The translations under genes were made by a program, and so were the position numbers. 64,000 nucleotides of DNA from positions 271,473 through 335,472 of the forward strand of contig NZ_JAMDLH010000006.1 of assembly GCF_023721755.1 (NCBI RefSeq), given 5' to 3'. Below are positions 27,018 to 36,772 of the stretch, one piece after another. The notes below the pieces were generated by a model. That model made no database searches and was not told the origin of the DNA. It was given only the letters and a program-made list of their open reading frames with translations. The DNA comes from Pleomorphomonas sp. NRK KF1. GTDB lineage: Bacteria > Pseudomonadota > Alphaproteobacteria > Rhizobiales > Pleomorphomonadaceae. How positions within the stretch are numbered: position 1 is the first letter of the stretch; each line of letters begins with the position of its first letter.

Positions 27018-28505
27018 ATGACACCGGCTCGGCTTGTCTCTCTCTTTCTGTCGGTGACGATGCTCGCCGGCTGCGCGGTTGGTCCGGATTTCGAGCGACC
27101 CGCGCTTGATCCAGGGGCGGGATATCTCGGATCTGGTGACGCCACGGCTGGTCGTGCGACCGGCGTGAGCATTGCCTACGCTGCAGACGTGCCGGGGCGT
27201 TGGTGGGAGCTTTTCCGCAATAAGGATCTCGACGCCCTCATGAAGCAGGCGATCGAGAACAATCCCGATCTGGATGCGGCGCGGGCGACTCTCAAGCAAG
27301 CCAACGAGACGGCTCTGGCCGCGGGAGGCAGCCTGTTTCCCAGCCTGTCGCTATCGAGCAACGCAGCGCGCACCGATTCGACCGGATCCACCAACGTCGG
27401 CATCTATACGCTCTACAGCGTCACGCCGTCCCTCTCCTATCCGCTCGATATTTTCGGCGGCACTCGCCGGTCGGTGGAAGCGGCGCAAGCCTCGGCCGAG
27501 GCGCAAGGCTTCACTGCCGAGGCAACGTACCTGACGGTGACGTCCAGTCTGGCAAGAGCGGTCATTCAGGAGGCTTCCTATCGCGAGCAGATCGCTGCCT
27601 CGCAGGAAGTGATCGCCTCCTACAGGGAGTTGCTCGACGTTCTCAACAATCAGGTCAGTGTCGGTACTGCGGCACGGGCCAACGTCCTGCAGCAACAGGC
27701 GGCACTGGCGCAGGCCCAGGCCTCCCTGCCGGCTCTCCAGAAGGCCCTGGCGCTACAACAGAACACCATCGCCGCGCTGATCGGCGATTTTCCGAATCAA
27801 TATGCCTCTCGCAAGTTCCGCATTTCCGGCCTGAGGCTGCCGCATGCGTTGCCGCTCAGCGTGCCGTCGGCGCTTGTCGAACAGAGGCCGGACATAAGGG
27901 CAGCCGAAGCGCAATTGCATCGCGCTTCGGCCGAGATCGGCGTTGCGACAGCCGCCATGTTGCCGCAACTGACACTTTCCGCCTCGCTGCCGACGTCGGC
28001 AGCGGAGCTTGGAGATCTGTTCGCGTCCACCACGACCGGCTGGAGCATAGCGGCCGGCCTTGCCCAACCGATCTTCCGGGGCGGCACACTGGTGCACAAC
28101 AAGCGGGCGGCCGAAGCGGCCTACGAAGCGGCCCTTGCCAATTATCGCTCGTCGGTGCTCGCTGCTTTCAGGGATGTGGCCAACGCACTTCGCGCACTGC
28201 AGCACGACCGGCAGGCCCTTGCCGGCTACCTTGCCGCCGAGAAGGCCGCCAAGGAAAGCCTCGACCTGTCGCAGACGCTGTTCAAGGCCGGTACCGCGTC
28301 CTACACCGACGTGCTGACGGCGCAGTCGACCTACCAGTCGGCACGGCTTGCCCGTGCTTCGGCCGAGGCCTCACGTTATCTCGACGCGGTGGCGCTGTTC
28401 GAGGCCCTGGGTGGCGGCTGGTGGAACCGGCCGGACAACCTTGTCGCACTGGCCAACACCGATCCTCAAAAGACAATGCCTTCCGTATCCGGAGAGAAGA
28501 AGTGA
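27018..28505 (+). CDS. RND efflux outer-membrane lipoprotein (NodT/OprM family)
   Basis: A 495-residue TolC-like channel. The N-terminal signal ends in the lipobox LAGC with cysteine at about residue 19, so it is a lipid-anchored outer-membrane factor; two OEP repeats with coiled-coil regions follow (about 60-270 and 285-470), and the PSALVEQRPDIRAAEAQL motif is characteristic of the family. The ATG at 27018 is preferred over a GTG at 27006. It is the first gene of a channel-adaptor-pump operon and overlaps the adaptor by 4 bases. Confidence 0.92.
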   Translation: MTPARLVSLFLSVTMLAGCAVGPDFERPALDPGAGYLGSGDATAGRATGVSIAYAADVPGRWWELFRNKDLDALMKQAIENNPDLDAARATLKQANETALAAGGSLFPSLSLSSNAARTDSTGSTNVGIYTLYSVTPSLSYPLDIFGGTRRSVEAAQASAEAQGFTAEATYLTVTSSLARAVIQEASYREQIAASQEVIASYRELLDVLNNQVSVGTAARANVLQQQAALAQAQASLPALQKALALQQNTIAALIGDFPNQYASRKFRISGLRLPHALPLSVPSALVEQRPDIRAAEAQLHRASAEIGVATAAMLPQLTLSASLPTSAAELGDLFASTTTGWSIAAGLAQPIFRGGTLVHNKRAAEAAYEAALANYRSSVLAAFRDVANALRALQHDRQALAGYLAAEKAAKESLDLSQTLFKAGTASYTDVLTAQSTYQSARLARASAEASRYLDAVALFEALGGGWWNRPDNLVALANTDPQKTMPSVSGEKK

Positions 28506-29776
28506 CGAACCTCAAGAAGCTGGCTGGCGGCGTGTTGCTGCTTGGCCTTGCGTTGCCGCTGGTCTCCGGCTGCGAACAGGTGGGCGCCGTGCTGCATAAG
28601 GCCGGCGACATGCTGGGTGCCAAGAGCGGTGGTGCGCCTGCCGGCGCGCCCGGCGGCGGAATGCCGGCGGGTATGCAGATGCCGACGCCGGAAGTCGGGT
28701 TCATCGTCGTTCATCCCACTTCGGCGCCGATCGTGGAGGAAGTGGCCGGTAGAACGGCGGCATCGGCGGTGGCCGAGATTCGGCCGCAGGTTGGCGGGAT
28801 CATTGAGAAGCGGGTGTTCGAGGAAGGTTCGCGCGTCAACGCCGGCGACGTTCTCTATCGGATCGATGCCCGGTCGTATGAGGCGACTCTCGACGCGGCC
28901 AAGGCCGACCTCGAACGAGCCGAGGCGAGCGTGCCGAGCGCGCAGGCCAAGTTCGATCGCTACCAGGAACTTGCTAACGTCAACGGCGTTTCCAAGCAGG
29001 ACATTGACGAGGCGCGTTCGGCTCTGCTGCAGGCCAAGGCCGCTGCTGCGGCCGCCGCCTCCGCTGTCCGCACGGCCGAGATCAATCTCGGCTACACCGA
29101 AGTCAAGGCGCCGATCTCCGGACTGATCGGTCGCTCCTCGGTGACCGAGGGCGCGCTGGTGACAGCGGGGCAGGCGACGGCGCTTGCCACCATTCGCCAG
29201 ATCGACCCGATCTATGTCGACCTCAGCGCTTCGAGCACCAGCATGAGCCGCATGCGGGAGACGATCGAGCGCGAGGGCGTGTCCGCAGGCAAGGAAGGAC
29301 CCAAGGTCACCCTCAAGCTCGACGACAAGACGACCTACGAAGAGGTCGGCCGGATCATCTCGACCGAGGCCAACGTCGACGAAACCACCGATACCGTGAC
29401 TCTCCGCTCGAGCTTCGCCAACCCGAAGCTGCTGTTGCTGCCCGGCATGTATGTGCGAGCGGCCGTCGAGGTCGGCACGGAAGATAATGTCTACCTGCTT
29501 CCGCAGCGGGCCGTGAGCCGCAACGTCGCGGGACAGGCGACCGCCTACTTCCTGACGCCCGACAACAAGGTGGAGCTACGGATGCTGACCGCCGACCGAG
29601 CCCATGGTTTCAGTTGGGTGGTGGACAAGGGCATTTCGGATGGTGATCGGCTGATCGTCGAGGGGGTGCAGAAGATCCGCCCCGGCATGGAGGTCAAGTT
29701 CGCCGAGGTAGAGCTCGGCGCCGACGGCCTCGTCAAGCCGACCGCTCCTGCGGCCGCGCCGGCCAAGGCGCCCTGA
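28502..29776 (+). CDS. RND efflux periplasmic adaptor (AcrA/MexA family lipoprotein)
   Basis: A 424-residue membrane fusion protein. A signal with lipobox VSGC (cysteine at about 22), a low-complexity Gly/Ala/Pro linker (about 40-60), a split biotinyl-lipoyl domain with [18 protein letters not shown], a coiled-coil hairpin (about 125-190) and a beta-barrel (about 220-300) are visible. It starts with GTG 28502 inside the stop of the channel gene (GTGA). It links the NodT-type channel to the RND pump. The flexible linker between lipid anchor and body is longer than in AcrA. Confidence 0.92.
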   Translation: MTNLKKLAGGVLLLGLALPLVSGCEQVGAVLHKAGDMLGAKSGGAPAGAPGGGMPAGMQMPTPEVGFIVVHPTSAPIVEEVAGRTAASAVAEIRPQVGGIIEKRVFEEGSRVNAGDVLYRIDARSYEATLDAAKADLERAEASVPSAQAKFDRYQELANVNGVSKQDIDEARSALLQAKAAAAAAASAVRTAEINLGYTEVKAPISGLIGRSSVTEGALVTAGQATALATIRQIDPIYVDLSASSTSMSRMRETIEREGVSAGKEGPKVTLKLDDKTTYEEVGRIISTEANVDETTDTVTLRSSFANPKLLLLPGMYVRAAVEVGTEDNVYLLPQRAVSRNVAGQATAYFLTPDNKVELRMLTADRAHGFSWVVDKGISDGDRLIVEGVQKIRPGMEVKFAEVELGADGLVKPTAPAAAPAKAP

Positions 29777-29903
29777 TTACCCAATACGGGCCGGTTGGCG
29801 GCCACGGCCGCCTTCGGCTCGACCCGTAGCGCACGCGGTGCGCCCATCGATTCCGCTTCCGGATTCGCCCTGTTGCGGCGGACCGACCTCGTCGAGGCAA
29901 GGC

Positions 29904-32900
29904 ATGGCCCAGTTCTTCATCAATCGTCCCGTCTTCGCCTGGGTGATCGCCATCACCATCATGCTGGCGGGTATCCTTGCCATATCGACGCTGTCGATTT
30001 CGCAGTATCCGGAGATCGCACCACCGACAGTGCGTATCTCCGCTGTCTATCCCGGTGCCAGCGCCGAGACCGTTGAAAACGCCGTGACCAAGGTCATCGA
30101 GCAGAACATGAACGGCCTCGACAATCTGGAGTACATGGAATCGTCGTCGACGTCCGACGGTTCGTCTTCGATCACGCTGACCTTTTCCAACGGTACCGAC
30201 GCCGACATCGCTCAGATGCAGACGCAGAACAAGCTGCAACTCGTCGAGTCGCTGCTGCCCGACGCCGTCATCGACCAGGGCATCACGGTTACGAAGTCGA
30301 CCAGCTCGTTCCTGATGGCGGTGGGTCTCGTTTCCACCGACGGCAAGCTCAACGGTACCGACCTGGCCGACGTCGTCTCCACTCGCATCGAGGATCAGCT
30401 CCGCCGCGTCGACGGCGTCGGCGACCTGATGACCTTTGGCGGCGGCTATGCGATGCGCATCTGGCTCGACCCCAGCAAGCTCAACAAGTTCGCACTGACG
30501 CCCAGCGACGTGGCGGGAGCCGTTCGGGCTCAGAACGCCCAGGTTTCGGCGGGCCAGATTGGCGGACGTCCCCTGGCGCAAGGCGCCCAGCTCAACGCGA
30601 CCATCACCGCCCAGAGCCAGTTGCAGACGCCCGAGCAGTTCCGCAACATCATCCTGAAGACGCAGCAGGACGGGTCGATCGTTCGGCTGGGCGATGTGGC
30701 TCGTGTCGAGATCGGTGCCGAGAGCTACGCGGCCGATGCGTACTACAATGGCAAGCCGGCGGCCGGCTTCGGCGTCAACCTGTCTTCCGGCGCCAACGCG
30801 CTCCAGACGGCGGAGAACGTGCGCACAACACTCGATCGTCTGAAGCCGTCGCTGCCGCAGAACGTCGAGTATGTCTACGCCTATGACACCACGCCTTTCG
30901 TGCAGCTCTCGATCGAGAAGGTGGTCGAGACGCTGATCGAGGCGGTCGTGCTCGTCTTCCTCGTGATGTATCTGTTCCTTCAGAATTTCAGGGCGACGCT
31001 GATCCCGGTCATTGCCGTGCCGGTTGTTTTGCTCGGCACCTTCGGCGTTTTGGCCGTGATGGGATACTCCATCAATACGCTCACCATGTTCGCCATGGTG
31101 CTGGCCATCGGTCTGTTGGTCGACGACGCCATCGTCGTGGTCGAGAACGTCGAACGCATTATGACCGAGGAGAAGCTGCACCCGAAGGCGGCGACGCAGA
31201 AGTCTATGCGCGAAATCACCAGCGCTCTGGTCGGTATCGCGCTCGTCTTGTCCGCCGTGTTCGTGCCGATGGCTTTCATGGGCGGCTCGACCGGCATCAT
31301 CTATCGACAGTTCTCGGTCACCATCGTGTCGGCCATGCTGCTGTCGGTCATCGTGGCTCTGGTTCTGACGCCGGCGCTCTGCGCCACCATGCTGAAACCG
31401 AGCCACGGCGCCCATCGAGGGTTCTTCGGCTGGTTCAACCGCCGGTTCGACGACTCCTCGTCGCTGTTCCAGCGGACGGTTCGTGGCATCATCGGTCGAC
31501 CGGTCCGCATGGTGGTGGTGTTCCTGGCCCTGGTCGGCGGTGCAGCGTTCATGTTCGACAAACTGCCGAGCTCCTTCATCCCCGAAGAGGACCAAGGCGT
31601 TCTGCTGGCCATGATCCAGCTGCCGACGGGTGCGACCATGGAGCGCACCAAGCAGGTGACCGATCAGATGACCGACTATTTCCTGAAGAACGAGCCGGAC
31701 GCGGTGGAGGCGGTGATGGGAATCACCGGCTTCTCGTTCGCCGGTTCCGGTCAGAACGCCGGTCTCGCCTTCATTCGTCTCAAGGATTTCAAGGAGCGTA
31801 CCGACCCCCGGCTGTCGGCGCAGGCCGTCGTCGGACGAGCCATGGGCGCCCTATCGCAGATCAAGGACGCCATGGTCTTCACGTTGCTGCCGCCGGCCAT
31901 GCCGGGCCTGGGGATCTCCGGCGGCTTCGACATGTACCTGCAGGACAATGCCGGCACCGGCCGTGCCGCGCTTGAAGCGGCTCGCGACCAACTGCTGATG
32001 GAGGCGAATCAAGATCCCAAGCTGATGGCCGTGCGCGAGAATGCGCAAGCCAACCAGATGCAGCTGCACGTCAACATCGATCAGGAGAAGGCGACGGCGC
32101 TGGGCATCAGCCTCGCCGACATCAACTCGATCATCACCACCGCCTGGGCCGGTTCCTACGTCAACGACTTCATCGATCGTGGCGAGATCAAGCCGGTATA
32201 TCTCCAGGGAGATGCGCCCTTCCGCATGACGCCGGACGATTTCAAGAGCTGGTATGCCCGCAACAGTTCGGGAGAGATGGTGCCTTTCTCGTCCTTCGTC
32301 GAGACCAACTGGTCGTTCGGAGCGCCGAAGCTGTCGCGTTTCAACGGCGTCTCGGCGGTGAACATCCAGGGTAGCGCCAACGCTGCCGCCGGCATTTCTT
32401 CGGGCGAAGCCATGAGTGAAATGGAAAGCCTGATCGCCAAGCAGGGAGGCGGCTATACCGCCGGCTGGATCGGTCTTTCCTACCAGGAACTGCTGTCCGG
32501 CGCTCAGGCCAACATGCTCTATGCGGTGTCGTTCCTTGTGGTGTTCCTGTGTCTCGCGGCCCTCTACGAGAGCTGGACCATCCCGTTCGCCGTCATGTTG
32601 TCGGTGCCGATCTCGGTGCTCGGTACGCTGTTGGCGGCCAAGTTGTTCGGGCAGTCAAACGACGTCTACCTCAAGGTCGGCTTGCTGACGACGATCGGCC
32701 TCGCGGCGAAGAACTCCATTCTGATCGTTGAATTCGCCCGCGATCTCCAGCGGCAGGGCGAGGGGCTGATCGAGGCGGCCCTGCACGCCGCGCGCATCCG
32801 TCTCCGTCCGATCATCATGACGTCGCTTGCCTTCATCCTTGGCGTCACCCCGCTGGCCATTGCCACGGGCGCCGGCTCGGCGGCGCAGAACGCCATCGGT

Positions 32901-33044
32901 ATCGGCGTGATGGGCGGCATGATCGCCTCCGTCACTGTCGGTTTGTTCTTTGTGCCGCTCCTGTTCTACATCGTCATGCGGACGAGCGAGCGCCTCGGCT
33001 GGAACAATCGACCGCCGGAGGACGAGGCGGCGGCCGAGATCTGA
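29904..33044 (+). CDS. RND multidrug efflux transporter, HAE1 (AcrB) family
   Basis: A 1046-residue proton-driven pump. It begins with the AcrB-type [14 protein letters not shown] helix; the proton-relay pair is seen in [16 protein letters not shown] within helix 4, and the lysine-bearing helix 10 region in [14 protein letters not shown]. The two large periplasmic loops and twelve membrane segments give full length. HAE1 pumps export hydrophobic or amphiphilic drugs. It is 127 bases downstream of the adaptor gene and ends with a strong terminator, so the operon is complete. Regulation by the upstream TetR protein is likely. Confidence 0.95.
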   Translation: MAQFFINRPVFAWVIAITIMLAGILAISTLSISQYPEIAPPTVRISAVYPGASAETVENAVTKVIEQNMNGLDNLEYMESSSTSDGSSSITLTFSNGTDADIAQMQTQNKLQLVESLLPDAVIDQGITVTKSTSSFLMAVGLVSTDGKLNGTDLADVVSTRIEDQLRRVDGVGDLMTFGGGYAMRIWLDPSKLNKFALTPSDVAGAVRAQNAQVSAGQIGGRPLAQGAQLNATITAQSQLQTPEQFRNIILKTQQDGSIVRLGDVARVEIGAESYAADAYYNGKPAAGFGVNLSSGANALQTAENVRTTLDRLKPSLPQNVEYVYAYDTTPFVQLSIEKVVETLIEAVVLVFLVMYLFLQNFRATLIPVIAVPVVLLGTFGVLAVMGYSINTLTMFAMVLAIGLLVDDAIVVVENVERIMTEEKLHPKAATQKSMREITSALVGIALVLSAVFVPMAFMGGSTGIIYRQFSVTIVSAMLLSVIVALVLTPALCATMLKPSHGAHRGFFGWFNRRFDDSSSLFQRTVRGIIGRPVRMVVVFLALVGGAAFMFDKLPSSFIPEEDQGVLLAMIQLPTGATMERTKQVTDQMTDYFLKNEPDAVEAVMGITGFSFAGSGQNAGLAFIRLKDFKERTDPRLSAQAVVGRAMGALSQIKDAMVFTLLPPAMPGLGISGGFDMYLQDNAGTGRAALEAARDQLLMEANQDPKLMAVRENAQANQMQLHVNIDQEKATALGISLADINSIITTAWAGSYVNDFIDRGEIKPVYLQGDAPFRMTPDDFKSWYARNSSGEMVPFSSFVETNWSFGAPKLSRFNGVSAVNIQGSANAAAGISSGEAMSEMESLIAKQGGGYTAGWIGLSYQELLSGAQANMLYAVSFLVVFLCLAALYESWTIPFAVMLSVPISVLGTLLAAKLFGQSNDVYLKVGLLTTIGLAAKNSILIVEFARDLQRQGEGLIEAALHAARIRLRPIIMTSLAFILGVTPLAIATGAGSAAQNAIGIGVMGGMIASVTVGLFFVPLLFYIVMRTSERLGWNNRPPEDEAAAEI

Positions 33045-33066
33045 GGCCGTCCAAGGCGATGAACAG

Positions 33067-33098
33067 AAAGCCCCGGCATTTGTCCGGGGCTTTCTTTT
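33067..33098 (+). terminator. Intrinsic terminator after the RND efflux operon
   Basis: AAAGCCCCGG (33067-33076) pairs with CCGGGGCTTT (33084-33093) around a 7-base loop, followed by CTTTT. It is 22 bases after the pump stop codon. Confidence 0.93.
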
Positions 33099-33280
33099 GA
33101 ACACTATGGAGCCAATCCCGGCTCACATCGGGGAGACGGTGGGTTCCTACAAAATAGACGTATGCCGCCCGAAAAGGCCGTACTGCGCGCTGTGGTATTT
33201 GTGTGATAAATGACCGAAGCCCGGATCGCTTTGGTTCGCGTGTCGGGTTCGCTTTCTATGAAAGAAGCTGGAGGAGCTCC

Positions 33281-34312
33281 ATGGAATATCGCAAGCTCGG
33301 TCCGAGCGGCACCATCGTGTCGGTGCACTGCCTCGGCGCCATGACGTTCGGAGCGGAAGCGGACGAAGCGACGTCGTTTAGCCTACTCGACGAGTTTTTC
33401 GCCGCCGGCGGCAATTTCGTCGATACGGCCGATGTCTACTCGGCGGGCATTTCGGAGGAGATCGTCGGTCGTTGGCTCAAGACGCGGCCGACCGAGGCCC
33501 GGCAGACGGTCCTTGCCACCAAGGGGCGCTTCCCGATGGGGACGGGGCCGAACGACGTCGGATTGTCCCGCCGCCATCTTGGGGATGCCCTCAATGCTTC
33601 GCTTCGGCGGCTCGGCGTCGAACGCATCGATCTCTATCAGATGCATGCATGGGACGCTTTGACGCCCATTGAGGAAACGCTACGCTTCCTCGACGATGCA
33701 GTCAGCGCCGGCAAGATCGCCTATTACGGCTTCTCCAACTATGTCGGCTGGCACATCGCCAAGGCGTCTGAGATCGCCAAGGCAAGGGGTTACAGCCGGC
33801 CGGTGACTCTGCAACCGCAGTACAGTCTCCTCGTTCGCGACATCGAACTGGAAATCGTCGATGCCTGTCTTGACGCCGGCATGGGGCTTTTGCCTTGGTC
33901 GCCGCTGGGCGGTGGCTGGCTGTCGGGCAAGTACAAGCGCGATCAGCTGCCCTCAGGAGCAACGCGTCTCGGCGAGAATCCCAATCGGGGTATGGAGGCC
34001 TATGGCCCGCGCAACGCAGAAGAACGCACCTGGGCCATCATCGGAGCGGTCGAGGAGATTGGCAAAAGCCTAGGGGTATCGATGGCGCAGATCGCGCTGG
34101 CCTGGCTGGCGGCCCGACCCGCCGTCACGTCGGTCATTCTCGGGGCTCGCACGCCTGCGCAACTGGCCGACAATCTTCGCGCGGCCGATCTCCGGTTGAG
34201 CGATGAGGCGATGGAGCGTCTTACCGCCATCAGTGCGCCGACGCCGCCCGATTATCCCTATGGCATTCAGGGTGTCGCCCAACGCCACCGCAAGCTTGCC
34301 GGCGGCCGCTGA
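33281..34312 (+). CDS. Aldo/keto reductase family oxidoreductase
   Basis: A 343-residue TIM-barrel NADPH-dependent reductase. The catalytic tetrad is visible as FVDTADVY (Asp, Tyr), LATKGRF (Lys) and LYQMHAWD (His), and the C-terminal NADPH-binding ILGARTPAQLADNL segment is intact. The start at 33281 has RBS GGAGGAG at 33270-33276. It is most like the general-purpose YajO/YhdN-type reductases of small carbonyl compounds. It stands alone, with a 236-base upstream gap showing no other gene. Confidence 0.92.
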   Translation: MEYRKLGPSGTIVSVHCLGAMTFGAEADEATSFSLLDEFFAAGGNFVDTADVYSAGISEEIVGRWLKTRPTEARQTVLATKGRFPMGTGPNDVGLSRRHLGDALNASLRRLGVERIDLYQMHAWDALTPIEETLRFLDDAVSAGKIAYYGFSNYVGWHIAKASEIAKARGYSRPVTLQPQYSLLVRDIELEIVDACLDAGMGLLPWSPLGGGWLSGKYKRDQLPSGATRLGENPNRGMEAYGPRNAEERTWAIIGAVEEIGKSLGVSMAQIALAWLAARPAVTSVILGARTPAQLADNLRAADLRLSDEAMERLTAISAPTPPDYPYGIQGVAQRHRKLAGGR

Positions 34313-34358
34313 AGACCAAGCAGGACCGGGTGGAGACAGTCTGCCCGGTCCATCACTC

Positions 34359-35738
34359 TCATTCTGTCTGCTGGATTGGCCGGCTCTGGGCAAATCCGAG
34401 GGCAAGAATCAGCAGCATCATCAGGACGATGGCTGGGATCTGCAGGCTGAAATCGACCAGCGAGTGAACGCTTCCGGCAAGCACGACGGCTGCCGCCGCG
34501 GCCGGAATCGTCCAGTTCTCACGACGCATCGCGGCGACCGCGGTGGTGCCGGCAAGAAGAAGGACCGACAGCACGACGGCGATCGCGGCGGGGATGCCGA
34601 GTTCGGCAGCCAGCTCGAGGTAGAGATTGTGAGCGGCGTCGAAAGTCACGTCCGGACTGATGGGGTCGGACTTGATCGCGCGGAACGCATCTTCATAAGT
34701 GCCGCCGCCGTAGCCGCTCATTGGTCGCGCCGCGATCAGATCGAGCGTTTGCTCGTAGACCGCCAAGCGAACGTCGGTATCGCGATCGATACTGGCCATG
34801 CGCTCGAACAGGATGCCGCTGGTGTTGGCGAGCACGACGCCCGTGACGAGACCGGCGAAGATCAAAAGGCCTGCGAAGACGCGCCGAGCGCCCTTCGATC
34901 TGAAAAGGGCGACCAAGGCGACGAGACCGGCGCCCAAAGCGGCGACGAACATGCCCATGCGCGAGTGCGAGAAGGCAAGAGCCAGGCCGATCAGGGCGAG
35001 CGGGGCCACGTTGAAGCCGAGCTGCATCAGAATGCGGCTGAGCTGCGAACGCGACACGTCCTCTTCGTCAACGCCGAAGATCAGCGCTACGCCCATGATG
35101 GCGCCGAAGGCGGCGAAGGTCGCGAAGCTGTTGCGGTTGACGAACGTCCCGGTGGCGTCGCCGACGTAGGCATCCTTGGGCAGGAATAGCAGAACATCGC
35201 CGAAAAAGCTCAGCGAAGCCAAGGCGATGAGCGCATGGGCGGCAATGCCCAGGTAAATCACACGGAACAGCGTCTTCGCCCGCTTCTTCTCCACGGCGAC
35301 CTGCAAGGCCAGTACGAAGAACAGGCCATAGGTCAGGTAACGTACCAGCATGTCGAAGGTGGCGCCCGGGCCGATGGTGATCCGGCCCGCCGGATCGGCC
35401 AAGGGCGAAAGCGCCGCCCATTCGGGTGCGGCGGCGAGACCGAACGGCAGCAGCGTCATCAGCATCCAGACGATGACCAGGCTGAACAGGATGACCGGAA
35501 CCGCGAAGACGGACAGCGGCAAACGCGGACGAACGTGCCCTCGATAGAGGCCGATGGCGTAGGAAAGACCCAACACGGCGACGACAGCGGCGTAAAGCAT
35601 GAAAAAGAAAGCGCGAATCCCGCCCATCGGCAGGGGGGCGAGAAGCGCTGTCACTACCAAGGCCCACCCGAGATAGTCGTGGCCTTTCGACCGGCGGGAC
35701 ATACTGCTCCGGTGCACCCTGTGCTGACGGTTGGCCAC
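34359..35738 (-). CDS. O-antigen ligase-like (Wzy_C/WaaL family) membrane protein
   Basis: A 459-residue integral membrane protein with about eleven hydrophobic segments and a large periplasmic loop containing GYGGGTYEDAF and the AHNLYLELAAELG motif typical of the Wzy_C ligase/polymerase family. Members attach or polymerise O-antigen or exopolysaccharide units. I chose GTG 35738, which has GAGGAGG about 10 bases upstream; ATG 35702 is the alternative, with only GGAG 4 bases away. No LPS or polysaccharide genes are adjacent, although nucleotide-sugar genes lie 10 kb away. Confidence 0.85.
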   Translation of the reverse strand: MANRQHRVHRSSMSRRSKGHDYLGWALVVTALLAPLPMGGIRAFFFMLYAAVVAVLGLSYAIGLYRGHVRPRLPLSVFAVPVILFSLVIVWMLMTLLPFGLAAAPEWAALSPLADPAGRITIGPGATFDMLVRYLTYGLFFVLALQVAVEKKRAKTLFRVIYLGIAAHALIALASLSFFGDVLLFLPKDAYVGDATGTFVNRNSFATFAAFGAIMGVALIFGVDEEDVSRSQLSRILMQLGFNVAPLALIGLALAFSHSRMGMFVAALGAGLVALVALFRSKGARRVFAGLLIFAGLVTGVVLANTSGILFERMASIDRDTDVRLAVYEQTLDLIAARPMSGYGGGTYEDAFRAIKSDPISPDVTFDAAHNLYLELAAELGIPAAIAVVLSVLLLAGTTAVAAMRRENWTIPAAAAAVVLAGSVHSLVDFSLQIPAIVLMMLLILALGFAQSRPIQQTE

Positions 35739-35905
35739 GTTCGGCGATCCTCCTCGATGACGGCGGCACTCTAGCCATTTCGCCAATCGGGAGCTAGAGG
35801 ATCGATCTTGAAAGTTGCAGCCTTCCCGGCAACAAGCACTTGTGCCGGGACAACGTTTCCGACAATCGGCGGTTCCCCCGTGTCGGATGTGCCAATCGCT
35901 TGGCG

Positions 35906-36772
35906 TCATCCCTCCCTGAGCGCCCCCGCCGCCTTCAAAGCGGCCGAAGCCCGGTTTTCGACTCCGAGCTTCGCATAGATCTGTTCGAGGTGCTTGTTGA
36001 CGGTGCGGGGAGACAGGCCAAGGATTTCGCCGATGTCCTTGTTGGTCTTGCCGCGACCGATCCAGAGAAGAACCTCCGCCTCGCGTGCGGTGAGGCCGAA
36101 GCTGGATTTGAGCAGATCGGCCTCTCCGGCTTCACTGCGGGCGAGCCGGTAGAGACGTTCGCCGGGACCGGAGGCGCCCATAGGCGCCAGAAGCATGGGC
36201 GGGGCGCCCGGCACCGAGAACTCCAGCGCGCCGTCCTCGCGTGCGGCCACCGTCTCTATCGTGCTGGCAAGTCCCAGGCTGTCGATGAGGCGGCTTGCCT
36301 GGGGCGTTGCCCAGACGATGCGGCCATCGGGGTCCAGCGCCACGAGGTGGCGTCCCGCTGCGTCAAGAGCCGATTGCGCGGAGAGACTGGCGCGGGCGTT
36401 GGCAAGATGGACGCGGATGCGCGCCCTGAGCTCGTCGAGGTCGATGGGCTTGGTAAGATAGTCGACACCGCCCGAGGCGAGGCCCCGGACGACATGTTCG
36501 GTCTCGGTCAGTCCCGTCATGAAGATCACCGGCACATTGGAGAGCGCGGGCAGGGATTTCAACGACCGACAGGCCTCGAAGCCGTCCATTTCCGGCATCA
36601 CCGCATCCATCAGGATGACGTCGGGTGTGACACGCCCGGCGATCGCCAATGCCTGACGGCCGGACGTGGCGACCAGCACGGTGACCCCCTCGGCCTCCAT
36701 GGCTTCCGTCAGGAAGCCGAGCGTCTCAGGGCTGTCGTCGACGACGAGCACGGTGTCGCGGGTCTGGGTCAT
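35906..36772 (-). CDS. Two-component response regulator, receiver plus LuxR-type HTH
   Basis: A 288-residue regulator with a receiver domain (about 6-120; acidic VVDD, phosphoacceptor D56, K in TKPIDLDEL), a short linker resembling a PAS remnant (about 130-200) and a C-terminal LuxR/FixJ-type helix-turn-helix (about 220-285; LTAREAEVLLWIGRGKTNKDI). Its start overlaps the stop of the large hybrid kinase by 4 bases, so the two form a cognate pair. A 6-4-6 palindrome near the urtA start suggests urea-transporter genes as the target. Confidence 0.92.
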   Translation of the reverse strand: MTQTRDTVLVVDDSPETLGFLTEAMEAEGVTVLVATSGRQALAIAGRVTPDVILMDAVMPEMDGFEACRSLKSLPALSNVPVIFMTGLTETEHVVRGLASGGVDYLTKPIDLDELRARIRVHLANARASLSAQSALDAAGRHLVALDPDGRIVWATPQASRLIDSLGLASTIETVAAREDGALEFSVPGAPPMLLAPMGASGPGERLYRLARSEAGEADLLKSSFGLTAREAEVLLWIGRGKTNKDIGEILGLSPRTVNKHLEQIYAKLGVENRASAALKAAGALREG

